A stretch of DNA of 64,000 nt, from the NCBI GenBank assembly GCA_913055155.1, contig CAJXJR010000013.1, positions 62,001 to 126,000 on the forward strand, written 5' to 3'. The position numbers were made by a program, and so were the translations under genes. The notes beneath the pieces were generated by a model. That model saw only the letters and a program-made list of their open reading frames with translations. It searched no databases and had not been told where the DNA came from. Positions 27,736-36,284 of this stretch are shown piece after piece (the stretch's first letter is position 1; each line of letters starts with the position of its first letter). This DNA is from an uncultured Erythrobacter sp. GTDB lineage: Bacteria; Pseudomonadota; Alphaproteobacteria; Sphingomonadales; Sphingomonadaceae.

Positions 27736-28371
27736 TCAGACGCCGGCGCGACGCGCCACGCCCCATTCCATCCAGCCTGCCCACTTCGGCGCCTTGTCGA
27801 AATAGGTCTGCCCGATCGGCTCTATCTCGAAACCTGCCTTGCGGATCGTGCCGCCAACCTCGCGGGTGAGGTGACAATTGCCGACCATGTGCTTCCACAC
27901 AGGTTCGATCCGACGTTGCCATTTGGCCGGGCCCGGATCGGGCGCCTTGCCGTGTTCCAGGAACAGCAGCCGCCCGCCGGGCTTCAGCACCCGGCGCATT
28001 TCCGAGAGCACCTTGGCGGGATCGTCGACCGAGCACAGGGTGTAGGTACAGACCACGGTGTCGAAGGCACCGTCGCCAAAAGGGATGGCCTCCCCCACCC
28101 CTTCGCGAATGTCGGCTTCCCAGCCCTTTTCCCTCGCCCGCGCTCGGACCGCCTCCAGCAGGCTGGCATTGGGATCGATGCCGGCAAAGCTGGTGACGGC
28201 CGCTGCATCATAATGCTGCTGGTTGAACCCGCCGCCGCAGCCCAGTTCGAACACTGCGCCCTTGGCCAGAGGCACGACTTCGCGGCGCAGTTCGTCGACA
28301 TCCTCGGAACTGCAGCCGAGCGAGATGACCTTGGGCAGGATTACCCTGTCGTACCATGTGCCCAGACCCAC
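27736..28371 (-). CDS. class I SAM-dependent methyltransferase
   Basis: A 211-residue cytosolic methyltransferase. Motif I is VFELGCGGGFNQQHYD, motif II is GIDPNASLLEAVRARA, and the later segment DTVVCTYTLCSVDDP with LKPGGRLLFLEHG follows the UbiE/Methyltransf_11 plan. The start is GTG at 28371, with GGAGG five bases upstream; frames further upstream have no family content. It converges with the nucleotidyltransferase gene (13 bases between stops) and is divergent from the ATP-grasp gene. Substrate not predictable. Confidence 0.85.
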   Translation of the reverse strand: MGLGTWYDRVILPKVISLGCSSEDVDELRREVVPLAKGAVFELGCGGGFNQQHYDAAAVTSFAGIDPNASLLEAVRARAREKGWEADIREGVGEAIPFGDGAFDTVVCTYTLCSVDDPAKVLSEMRRVLKPGGRLLFLEHGKAPDPGPAKWQRRIEPVWKHMVGNCHLTREVGGTIRKAGFEIEPIGQTYFDKAPKWAGWMEWGVARRAGV

Positions 28372-28513
28372 TCGCGCCTCCCCGGATTGGCCGCTGCTGC
28401 AGGATTGTTTCACGAAATGCGGATTTTGCAACGGCGAATTGCGCAGCGATTGCGTGCCTGAAAAATTCGGCGTAGGCGCCGCCTCAGAACAACCGCCAGA
28501 AAAGGCCGATTCC

Positions 28514-29527
28514 ATGACCACCGAAATCGCCCCGCTCCGCATTCCCGACGAAGCCAGGGAACGCGTGAAAATGCTGTTCATGGCCAAGCACGCGCTGTGG
28601 GGCGGCGGCATGCACCCGGAGGACGGCAATCACGCTATCTACCACCACGAGGTGCGCACCACGCTGGAAGGGCTGGGCCTCAACCTGGAATTCGCCAACA
28701 GCTATGACGTGCTGTTCACCCGGCCCGAAGTCGATTTCGTCTTCCCGCTGCTGAACCGCGGCGGTTTCGTGAACAGCGAGATGCTGATCCCGATCCTGTG
28801 CAACATGCACCGCATCCCGTACCTCGGCGCAATGCCGTTCCTGCGCGGGCTGGGCGACGACAAGTCCGTCTCCAAGCTGGTGTGTACCCATGCCGGCGTA
28901 CCCACCGCGCCGTGGTTCTGCTATCGCCGAGGCGCGCCGGTGCTGGAAAGCGACCTGCCGCCCGCCCCCGATGGCCGCTGGGTGATCAAGCCAAATGCCA
29001 GTTCAGCCAGCTGGGGCATTTCCGATGCCTACGATTTCAACGGCGTTGCCAATGCCATCGCCGATATCCACGGCCAGGGGCACGATGCCATCGTGGAACC
29101 CTATCTGGACGGATATGACGTGCAATGCGCGTTCATCACCATCGACGACAAGCCGGTTGCCCTGCCCATGTTGTGGTACGAGCGCGAGAACACGCAGAAG
29201 CTGTGGACCTATTACGAAAAGCGCGACCTTGTGCCGAATACCGAGAAGGCCGCGCTAAAGCGTTTCGACCACGCCGAGCTGGCACCCAAGATCGAGGAAA
29301 TGGCCAGGAAGGTCGCCCGCGAATTCGTGCCGTTCGACTATGGCCGCATCGAGTTCCGCGTGGACCTGAAAACCGGCGATATCAACTTCATCGAGATCAA
29401 CCTAAACTGCAACCTGTGGAGCGAGAAGGTGATGGCCAAGGCTGCCGCTCAGGCGGGCTTCAGCCACGCCGACTTGCTGGAAACGCTGCTGGCCGAATGC
29501 TGGCGGCGCAATGGGCTGATGTCCTAG
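28514..29527 (+). CDS. ATP-grasp ligase-like protein (D-Ala-D-Ala ligase fold)
   Basis: A 337-residue ATP-grasp protein. The middle domain has RWVIKPNASSASWGISDAYD, which binds ATP, then AIVEPYLDGYDVQCAFI. The C-terminal acid cluster is INFIEINLNCNLWSEK, corresponding to the metal-binding E-x-N of D-Ala-D-Ala ligases. The N-terminal domain (AKHALWGGGMHPEDGNHAIY) is unlike the Ddl consensus, so the substrate probably differs. Start ATG 28514 is supported by family length. Its stop shares CTAG with the convergent SDR gene. No pathway partners lie nearby. Confidence 0.75.
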   Translation: MTTEIAPLRIPDEARERVKMLFMAKHALWGGGMHPEDGNHAIYHHEVRTTLEGLGLNLEFANSYDVLFTRPEVDFVFPLLNRGGFVNSEMLIPILCNMHRIPYLGAMPFLRGLGDDKSVSKLVCTHAGVPTAPWFCYRRGAPVLESDLPPAPDGRWVIKPNASSASWGISDAYDFNGVANAIADIHGQGHDAIVEPYLDGYDVQCAFITIDDKPVALPMLWYERENTQKLWTYYEKRDLVPNTEKAALKRFDHAELAPKIEEMARKVAREFVPFDYGRIEFRVDLKTGDINFIEINLNCNLWSEKVMAKAAAQAGFSHADLLETLLAECWRRNGLMS

Positions 29528-30240
29528 GGCTCGACCCGCTCGCCCTTCCAGTCGAACACGTTGCCGCTGTCTGCGGGCGTCAGCTGCTGCAGCACGCCCA
29601 GCAGGTTTGCGGCACTATCCTGCGGCGTCGTAAGCTGGCCTTCGGGCAGGTTGCTCTGGAACGGCTGCGAGAGGGGCGTATCCACCGTGCCGGGATGCAG
29701 GCCCACGGCCACCGCCTGCTTGTGCGTGCGCCCCAGTTCGATGGCAAAGTTGCGGATCAGCATGTTCAGGGCCGCCTTGCTGGCGCGATAGGAATGCCAG
29801 CCTCCGATACGGTTATCCCCGATCGAGCCGACCCGGGCGGAGATTGCGGCGAAGGTGGCCGGCGCATTGCGCGGGAACAAGGGCAGCACGTGCTTTGCCA
29901 CCAGCGCGGGCCCCACGGTGTTCAGGTGCAACACCCGCGCCATGGCATGGGCGTCGATCTGCTTGAAACTGCGCTCCGGCCCGGTGCCATCCTCCAGCGT
30001 CAGCACCCCGGTGGCCACAATCACCAGGTCGGGCGGATCGTCGCTCCACGACTCCACCGCACTGGCAATGCTTGCCTCGTCGTCCAAGTCGAAGGCGAAC
30101 GGCGTGACGCCCGGCAAATCCGCCCCCTGCCCGCTGCGCGACCCGGCCAGAACCTGCATGCCCTGCTGCGCCAGTGCCTCTACCAGCGCCGTCCCGATAC
30201 CACCGCTGCTGCCGAATACTGCTGCACGCTGCCAGGCCAT
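29524..30240 (-). CDS. short-chain dehydrogenase/reductase family protein
   Basis: A 238-residue Rossmann-fold oxidoreductase. The coenzyme loop is VFGSSGGIGTALVEAL near residue 8. The catalytic residues sit in FAAISARVGSIG (Ser) and SYRASKAALNML (Tyr and Lys) near 150. The PGTVDTPLS segment after the active site is typical. The substrate is unknown. It ends tail-to-tail with the ATP-grasp gene; upstream is the sdhB promoter region. Confidence 0.88.
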   Translation of the reverse strand: MAWQRAAVFGSSGGIGTALVEALAQQGMQVLAGSRSGQGADLPGVTPFAFDLDDEASIASAVESWSDDPPDLVIVATGVLTLEDGTGPERSFKQIDAHAMARVLHLNTVGPALVAKHVLPLFPRNAPATFAAISARVGSIGDNRIGGWHSYRASKAALNMLIRNFAIELGRTHKQAVAVGLHPGTVDTPLSQPFQSNLPEGQLTTPQDSAANLLGVLQQLTPADSGNVFDWKGERVEP

Positions 30241-30437
30241 GCCATTCCTTTCCTACGTTCAAGACCTCAAGCTAGGTATCGCGCATGGCTGGTAAAACAC
30301 CCTCTCTCGTCCGTATTCATGCCCGGCACGACGTGCTGTATGGCAGAGTTATCAGTTTTGCATCTGGACAGTGCTCCATGTGCTCCACATTAGCCGCAAC
30401 AGGCGCGCAAAACCGGGCACTTTTCCCAAGGCTTCGC

Positions 30438-30465
30438 TTGCCCTCGCCTGCTGTTTGGCTAGATA
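30438..30465 (+). promoter_or_regulatory. candidate promoter of sdhB
   Basis: TTGCCC and TAGATA are separated by 16 bases and lie about 30 bases upstream of the sdhB ATG, which leaves room for a short leader with GGGA nine bases before the start. Both boxes match the sigma-70 consensus at about four of six positions. No other plausible pair is closer. Confidence 0.35.
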
Positions 30466-30495
30466 GGCGTGCAGACGCGATAGGGACGATCATTC

Positions 30496-31278
30496 ATGGC
30501 TACCTTCACTCTCCCCGCTAACAGCAAGATCCGCAAGGACGGCGCCGTCCACAAGGCGGAGACCGACGGCAACATCCGCAAGTTCCAGATCTATCGCTAC
30601 GATCCGGACTCGGGCGAAAACCCGCGCTACGACACCTTCGAGGTGGACCTGGACGAATGCGGACCCATGGTTCTGGACGCGCTGTTCAAGATCAAGAACG
30701 AGATCGACCCCACGCTGACCTTCCGCCGGTCCTGCCGCGAAGGGATCTGCGGGTCCTGCGCGATGAACATGAACGGCAAGAACGGCCTCGCCTGCACCAC
30801 CGCGATCGAAGACGTGAAGGGCCCCATCCGCATCACCCCGCTGCCGCACATGGAAGTGGTGAAGGACCTGGTGCCCGATTTCACCCATTTCTACGCCCAG
30901 TACGCCAGCATCCGCCCGTGGCTGCAGACCGTTTCCACCACGCCTTCGGGCAAGGAACGCCTGCAGACGCCGCAGCAGCGCGAGAAGCTGGATGGCCTGT
31001 ACGAGTGCATCCTGTGCGCTTGCTGCTCCACCTCGTGCCCGTCGTACTGGTGGAACAGCGACAAGTTCCTGGGCCCGGCAATCCTGCTGCAGGCCTATCG
31101 CTGGCTGGCCGACAGCCGCGACGAAATGACGGGTGAGCGGCTGGACGAGCTGGAAGATCCTTTCCGCCTCTATCGCTGCCACACCATCATGAACTGCGCG
31201 AATGTGTGCCCCAAGGGCTTGTCGCCGGCCAAGGCGATTGCCGAAATCAAGAAGATGCAGGCCGAAAAGCACGTCTGA
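30496..31278 (+). CDS. sdhB: succinate dehydrogenase iron-sulfur subunit
   Basis: Electron-transfer subunit of complex II, 260 residues, on the cytoplasmic face of the inner membrane. The [2Fe-2S] site is in [16 protein letters not shown] near residue 80. The [4Fe-4S] and [3Fe-4S] ligands are in [15 protein letters not shown] near 172 and [17 protein letters not shown] near 228. In most genomes it follows sdhCDA. Here the upstream neighbour is an SDR gene on the other strand, so sdhB stands apart from the other three subunits, with its own promoter. Confidence 0.97.
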   Translation: MATFTLPANSKIRKDGAVHKAETDGNIRKFQIYRYDPDSGENPRYDTFEVDLDECGPMVLDALFKIKNEIDPTLTFRRSCREGICGSCAMNMNGKNGLACTTAIEDVKGPIRITPLPHMEVVKDLVPDFTHFYAQYASIRPWLQTVSTTPSGKERLQTPQQREKLDGLYECILCACCSTSCPSYWWNSDKFLGPAILLQAYRWLADSRDEMTGERLDELEDPFRLYRCHTIMNCANVCPKGLSPAKAIAEIKKMQAEKHV

Positions 31279-31279
31279 C

Positions 31280-31714
31280 ATGGCAATCGGGGCAGGCGAA
31301 AAAGTGGAAGGCGGGTGCCTGTGCGGCGCCATTCGCTACACGGTCACCGGGCCGGAGATGTTCACCTCGCAATGCTGTTGCAAGGATTGCCAGAAGGCGA
31401 CCGGCACCGGTCACACGACCATTGTCGGCTTGCGCCGCAGCCAGCTGGACTTGCGCGGCACACCCGCCACCTACACCAACGATGGCGACACCGGGGGCAA
31501 GGTGACGCGGCACTTCTGCGGCAACTGCGGCGGGCGGCTCTTCACCACCGGAGACCTGCCCGGCGATGAAGTGCTGATCCTGCAGGCAGGTTCGCTCGAC
31601 GATCCGAACGTGGTCTCGCCCGAAAGCGTGATCTACGTGAAGGATGCGCCGCACTGGGACCGCTTCGACCCTGACCTGCCGCAGTTCGAGGCGATGCAAC
31701 CGCGCGAGCGATGA
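31280..31714 (+). CDS. GFA (glutathione-dependent formaldehyde-activating) family protein
   Basis: A 144-residue zinc-binding protein of the GFA/CENP-V fold. The cysteine ligands are visible in GGCLCGAIRYTV near residue 13, QCCCKDCQKATG near 32 and HFCGNCGGRLF near 78. The ATG overlaps the last bases of sdhB's stop region and the gene then overlaps zapE by four bases, so sdhB, this gene and zapE look like one unit. Members bind zinc and sometimes glutathione adducts; the real activity is usually unproven. Confidence 0.9.
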   Translation: MAIGAGEKVEGGCLCGAIRYTVTGPEMFTSQCCCKDCQKATGTGHTTIVGLRRSQLDLRGTPATYTNDGDTGGKVTRHFCGNCGGRLFTTGDLPGDEVLILQAGSLDDPNVVSPESVIYVKDAPHWDRFDPDLPQFEAMQPRER

Positions 31715-32826
31715 GCGGCGTCCTTTCCCGCTACGAACGCCTGATCGCAGCCGGGGAATTGCGGCCCGATCCGGACCAGCGCCGTGCCGCAGAACGGCTC
31801 GATGGGCTGCAGAAGGAATTGCAGGCAGAGCAATCCGGCGGCCTGCTGGGCCAGCTGTTCGCGCGCAAGACAGTACGGCCGCAAGGCGTTTACATGGTCG
31901 GCGGCGTGGGCCGCGGAAAGTCCATGCTGATGGACCTGTTCCATGCCTCGCTAGGCATTGCCGAAAAGCGCCGCGTGCACTTCCACGCCTTCATGCAGGA
32001 AGTCCACGCAGCCCTGCGCGAGGCGCGCAAGAGCGAAAGCGGAGATCCCATCCCGCCGGTTGCGGAAAAGCTGGCGAATGGCCTCAAGGTGCTCGCCTTC
32101 GACGAGATGGTGGTGAACAATTCCGCCGATGCCATGATCATGAGCCGGCTGTTCACCCAACTGATCTGCGAACGTAACGTGACGATCGTCACCACCAGCA
32201 ACCGCCATCCGACCGAGCTTTACAAGGACGGTCTCAACCGCGAGCACTTCCTGCCGTTCATCGACCTGATCCAGGCCGAACTGGACGTGGTCGAACTGGA
32301 CGGGCCGACCGACTACCGGCTGGAACGGATCGGCGGGATGCAGACCTGGTACGCGCCGATGGGTGACGAGGCCACGGCAAAGGTGCGCGAGGCCTTCTTC
32401 CGCCTCACCGACTATCCGCCCGAGGATGCCGAGCACGTGCCAAGCGCCGAGCTTGATGTTGGTGGCGGGCGCACACTGTACGTGCCCAAGAGCCTGAAGG
32501 GCGTGGCCGTGTTCAGTTTCAAGCGGCTTTGCCAGCAGCCGCGCGGCGCGCCCGACTACCTGGCCATTGCGCAGGCCTATCACACGGCGTTCATCGTCGG
32601 CATCCCGCAGATGGATAAGTCCATGCGCAACGAGGCGAGCCGTTTCGTCACGCTGATCGATGCGTTGTACGAAAACCGCGTGAAGCTGTTCGCCACCGCC
32701 GCTGCCGAGCCGGAAGAGCTCTACCCGGCAGGCGATGGCGCCTTCGAATTCCAGCGCACCGTCAGCCGCCTGAAGGAAATGCAGAGCGACGAATACATGG
32801 CGCTGGGCCACGGCGTTGCAGACTAG
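31711..32826 (+). CDS. zapE: ZapE/AFG1-family ATPase
   Basis: AFG1-like P-loop ATPase, 371 residues, linked in E. coli to cell division and in mitochondria to respiratory-chain subunit turnover. Walker A is GGVGRGKSML near residue 65. Walker B is in KVLAFDEMVVNNSADAMIMSR, where the usual DEFQVTD is replaced by DEMVVNN. Sensor region TTSNRHPTELYKDGL follows. The start overlaps the GFA gene by four bases. The stop TAG overlaps the opposite-strand asnB-type gene's stop within one CTAG. Confidence 0.9.
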   Translation: MSGVLSRYERLIAAGELRPDPDQRRAAERLDGLQKELQAEQSGGLLGQLFARKTVRPQGVYMVGGVGRGKSMLMDLFHASLGIAEKRRVHFHAFMQEVHAALREARKSESGDPIPPVAEKLANGLKVLAFDEMVVNNSADAMIMSRLFTQLICERNVTIVTTSNRHPTELYKDGLNREHFLPFIDLIQAELDVVELDGPTDYRLERIGGMQTWYAPMGDEATAKVREAFFRLTDYPPEDAEHVPSAELDVGGGRTLYVPKSLKGVAVFSFKRLCQQPRGAPDYLAIAQAYHTAFIVGIPQMDKSMRNEASRFVTLIDALYENRVKLFATAAAEPEELYPAGDGAFEFQRTVSRLKEMQSDEYMALGHGVAD

Positions 32827-34718
32827 GCAATACCCAGCCTCGCCAGCGAGCGGTCGAGCATCACCAGCTGCCACAACAGCCGCGAATGGTCGGCTCGTCC
32901 CGCGATATGGTCTTCGGCCATCTGTGCCAGGCGTGCATTGTCGAACCACCCGGTCCGCGCCAGCATGGCGCTCTTGGAAATGCTGCGGGCCTTGTTCGAC
33001 AGCGGACCGCGAAACCACTCGGCAATCGGGGTGACGAAGCCCTGCTTGGGGCGGTAGAGAATGTCCTGCGGCAGGTATCGCTCCATCGCCTTTTTCAGCA
33101 GCCACTTGCCCTGCCGTCTCTTGACCCGCAGGCCATCGGGCAGGCCGGCAGCGAACTCCACCAGGCGATGGTCGAGCAGCGGCTCACGCGCTTCCAGACT
33201 GGTGGCCATGCTGGTGCGGTCGACCTTGGTCAGGATATCGCCCGGCAGCCAGAACTTGAGATCGGCATACTGCGCCATGTCCAGACCCGTGCGAACAGGA
33301 GCCTGCGCCATCAGGTCCAGCAGCGGGTCTTCGGCGCGATAGCTTCCCAGCTTGCCTGCAAGGTCGGGCGAATAGAGGTCGAAGCGGTTCTCTGGCGGGA
33401 CAACCGACAGCGCACGCGCATAGCCACGTTCTCCCGACCCCGCGAGCGAGAGCAAGGTCGTTTTCGCCCGCAAGGGGCGCGGTGCCCAGTCGGCCTTGGG
33501 ATAGACGCGCCCCAGCGGGCCGAGCACGTTCTTGCGCACCGTTTCGGGCAGCAGGCTGCGCAGGCGCTCTTCGTGGGCGTGGAACACCTGCCGGCGATAG
33601 CCGGCCATGGCCTCGTCCGCGCCGTCACCCGAAAGGGCCACGGTGACGTTTTCTCGCGCCAGCTGGCACACCCGCCAGGTCGGCAAGGCGGAGGCATCGG
33701 CAAAGGGTTCGTCGAACATGCCCGCGATCGTGTCGATGGCGTCGAACTGGTCGGTGCTGACCGTGCGGGCGTTGTGATCGGTGGCGAAAAGCCTTGCCAC
33801 CTGGTCGGCGTAGCTCGTCTCGTCCGCGCTGGCGACGTCGAAGCCGATGGAGCAGGTCTTCACTGGCTGGCGGCTGGCTTCGGCCATGAAAGCGACCACG
33901 CTGGAACTGTCCACGCCGCCCGACAGGAACGCCCCCAGCGGCACGTCGGAGACCATGCGGCTGGCCACCGCCTGCTGCAGGTGGTGCAGCAGTTCGGCCT
34001 CCAGGTCCTTCGCCTTGCCCTTGTGGCGCTGGGCAAAGCTGATGTCCCAGTACTGCTGCGGCTGCGGCAGCGGATTGTCATGCTGCAACAGCAGCGTGTG
34101 CCCCGCAGGCAGCTTGCGCACGCCCTTCAGGATCGAACGGTGATCGGGCACGTAGCCCCAGGCCATGTAATCCTCTACCGCCTTTGGATCGACCTCGCGC
34201 CGCATCAGCGGATGCGCCAGCAGGCCCTTCAGTTCGGAAGCAAAGGCCACGGAGCCATCGGACAGCTGCACGTAGAACAGCGGCTTCACGCCGAAACGGT
34301 CGCGCGCCAGGAACAGCTCGCGCCGCTTGGCATCGTAGATGGCGAAGGCGAACATGCCGTGCAGGTGCTGCACGCAGTCCGCATCCCAGTGCTCGTAGGC
34401 GGCGAGGATAACCTCGGTATCGCCTTCCGTCCGGAACTGCGCGCCCCGCGCTTCCAGCTCCTTGCGCAGCTCGCGAAAGTTGTAGATCTCACCGTTGAAG
34501 ACGATCACCAGGCGCTCGCTGGCCGAATGCATCGGCTGCGGAGAGCCTGCCACGTCGATGATCGACAGGCGGCGGTGGCCCAGCCCCACGCCCGGCGCGG
34601 TCCACACGCCCGAACCGTCAGGCCCGCGATGGGCCAGCACGTCGGTCATCCGCTCCACCCGCGCGGGGTCGACCGGCTTGATAGTACCGCAATGGAAAAG
34701 GCCAGCGATCCCGCACAT
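32823..34718 (-). CDS. XrtA/PEP-CTERM system amidotransferase (asparagine synthetase type)
   Basis: A 631-residue glutamine amidotransferase with the asparagine-synthetase B plan: class II glutaminase domain starting MCGIAGLF (Cys2 nucleophile), then NGEIYNFRELR, and a C-terminal PPi-type synthetase domain with GAFLSGGVDSSSVVAFMAEA near residue 262 and SGDGADEAMAGYRR near 360. Placement directly after exosortase A matches the exosortase-linked AsnB subfamily, which probably amidates a sugar or polysaccharide component. It is last in the minus-strand operon, nine bases after the xrtA stop. Confidence 0.92.
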   Translation of the reverse strand: MCGIAGLFHCGTIKPVDPARVERMTDVLAHRGPDGSGVWTAPGVGLGHRRLSIIDVAGSPQPMHSASERLVIVFNGEIYNFRELRKELEARGAQFRTEGDTEVILAAYEHWDADCVQHLHGMFAFAIYDAKRRELFLARDRFGVKPLFYVQLSDGSVAFASELKGLLAHPLMRREVDPKAVEDYMAWGYVPDHRSILKGVRKLPAGHTLLLQHDNPLPQPQQYWDISFAQRHKGKAKDLEAELLHHLQQAVASRMVSDVPLGAFLSGGVDSSSVVAFMAEASRQPVKTCSIGFDVASADETSYADQVARLFATDHNARTVSTDQFDAIDTIAGMFDEPFADASALPTWRVCQLARENVTVALSGDGADEAMAGYRRQVFHAHEERLRSLLPETVRKNVLGPLGRVYPKADWAPRPLRAKTTLLSLAGSGERGYARALSVVPPENRFDLYSPDLAGKLGSYRAEDPLLDLMAQAPVRTGLDMAQYADLKFWLPGDILTKVDRTSMATSLEAREPLLDHRLVEFAAGLPDGLRVKRRQGKWLLKKAMERYLPQDILYRPKQGFVTPIAEWFRGPLSNKARSISKSAMLARTGWFDNARLAQMAEDHIAGRADHSRLLWQLVMLDRSLARLGIA

Positions 34719-34727
34719 AGGGGCGAA

Positions 34728-36284
34728 CTAGTCGAGCCGCGCGACAGCGTCCATCCACTCCGGCAGCGGAGCGGTGGATTGCATGAAGTCTGCGATGACC
34801 TCCGCGCCATCCTGCGTCGGCGTGTCTTCGGCAGAAAGGATCAGCATGATCGTGGGGTCTGCCGTTCCCAGCAGCCGGTCGCGCATGTTGGAAAGCTTCA
34901 GGCGCATGCGGCTGCTGCCGGTCCAGTCACCATGACGGAACAAGGTATAGGCCACGCGCTGCTGTCTGCCGAGCGCCTGCAGGCATTCACCCCGTGCGCC
35001 ATCGGGAGCGGGCGCGTCGTCAAGCCAGCGCCATTCGGTCTCCAGCGGCAAGGCACCTTCGCCATAGGCCCCGGCTTCGCGCCCGTCTTCCTGCGCGGCG
35101 TAGATGGCGTAGACCACGTCCACCACCCTGCCCTGTGCATCACGATAGCTGGCGGTGAGGCGACGGTCTGCCCCGCCTGCGCGCGGCTGCCAGGGATAAG
35201 TCTGGTCCAGCGCCGTGCGTGTCCAGCCCTGCACTTGCGGCAAGGCGATCTCATCGGACAGTTTCGCTTCGACGCTGCGCGCCTGCGCCGACCAGGCCAC
35301 CATGCCCAGCGCCACCAGTGCCAGCGCCGCCAGCACGCTCCAGCCATTGGCATTCCAGCGTTCGAGCCGGGCGGGCCAGGCGGCTGCGGCAATCCGGTCG
35401 GCGTCGATAAACGGATCGTCAACCTTGCGGTCAAAGAACTTCCAGCCCAGCCCCAGCAGTGCGGCCATGACCAGCGCGAAGAAGATCCACCCGTAGACAA
35501 TGTGATCGAACCCGGCGGCAAAGGCGATACCCTGCGACTGGGCGATATAGATCGTGCCCCATGCGCGCACCCCGTTGGCGAGGATCGGCAACACCACTGC
35601 GGCAGCCATGAACACCGCCCGGCGCGTCCACGAGCGGAAGCAGACGTGGGAGACCAGCGTGCCAAGCGCCACCATGGCGACCAAGAACTTCACCCCCGAA
35701 CAGGCTTCCGCCACCTCGAACAGCCCCGCAGGCGTATCGATGAACACGCCTTCGATCAATGCGGGGATGCCGCTGGCGTGCGTCAGCGCGATGGTGATGT
35801 GCGCGGTAATCATCTGCAAGGCCGGCACTAGTTCCTCGCCCAGCGGAACCAGGAACAGGGCGAAGGCGAGCGGAAATAGCAGCGCCCATGCCACGCGCGG
35901 GCCCAGCAGGGTGATGACACTGGCCTGCATGGCCATGACCACCCCCAGGTGGCTGATCGTGGCGGTGCCGGATACGTCGCCCAGCAACCATCCGAACAAC
36001 GCGCCTGCCACCAGCACCAGTCCCGGCCACCAGGCCTGCGGGGCCAGCAGCGCCAGCTGCGGTGCGCGTTGCCACACCAGCCAGCCCAGGATGAACGGCA
36101 CGATCAGGATGTGGTTGTAGGTGGAGGTGTTCCACCAATGCTCCACCATCGTGGCCCAGTCGGCAGCGAACAACGCGAACAGGGCAAGCCATGCCAGTGC
36201 AAGGCGCAGCAAGGGCCGGCGCCACGTGGGCGCGATCATCTCGGCCACCAGCGCCAGGCGCGGAGAGATCGCGTCAAGCCGCAT
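34728..36284 (-). CDS. xrtA: exosortase A fused to EpsI domain
   Basis: Membrane cysteine transpeptidase that sorts PEP-CTERM proteins, 518 residues. The N-terminal ~300 residues are polytopic and carry the catalytic set: Cys195 in EACSGVKFL, Arg240 in ANGVRAWGT and His261 in FDHIVYGWIFF. The C-terminal ~200 residues are an EpsI-type soluble domain after one more helix (VLAALALVALGMVAWSA). I chose ATG 36284, which overlaps the glycosyltransferase stop by 11 bases. No PEP-CTERM substrate gene is visible in this window. Confidence 0.95.
   Translation of the reverse strand: MRLDAISPRLALVAEMIAPTWRRPLLRLALAWLALFALFAADWATMVEHWWNTSTYNHILIVPFILGWLVWQRAPQLALLAPQAWWPGLVLVAGALFGWLLGDVSGTATISHLGVVMAMQASVITLLGPRVAWALLFPLAFALFLVPLGEELVPALQMITAHITIALTHASGIPALIEGVFIDTPAGLFEVAEACSGVKFLVAMVALGTLVSHVCFRSWTRRAVFMAAAVVLPILANGVRAWGTIYIAQSQGIAFAAGFDHIVYGWIFFALVMAALLGLGWKFFDRKVDDPFIDADRIAAAAWPARLERWNANGWSVLAALALVALGMVAWSAQARSVEAKLSDEIALPQVQGWTRTALDQTYPWQPRAGGADRRLTASYRDAQGRVVDVVYAIYAAQEDGREAGAYGEGALPLETEWRWLDDAPAPDGARGECLQALGRQQRVAYTLFRHGDWTGSSRMRLKLSNMRDRLLGTADPTIMLILSAEDTPTQDGAEVIADFMQSTAPLPEWMDAVARLD

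Noticed and set aside
32886-35831. Long plus-strand open frame across asnB and xrtA genes
   Set aside because: It is antisense to two clearly recognisable genes, has composition typical of a high-GC shadow frame (His, Arg, Gln rich) and no family motifs.
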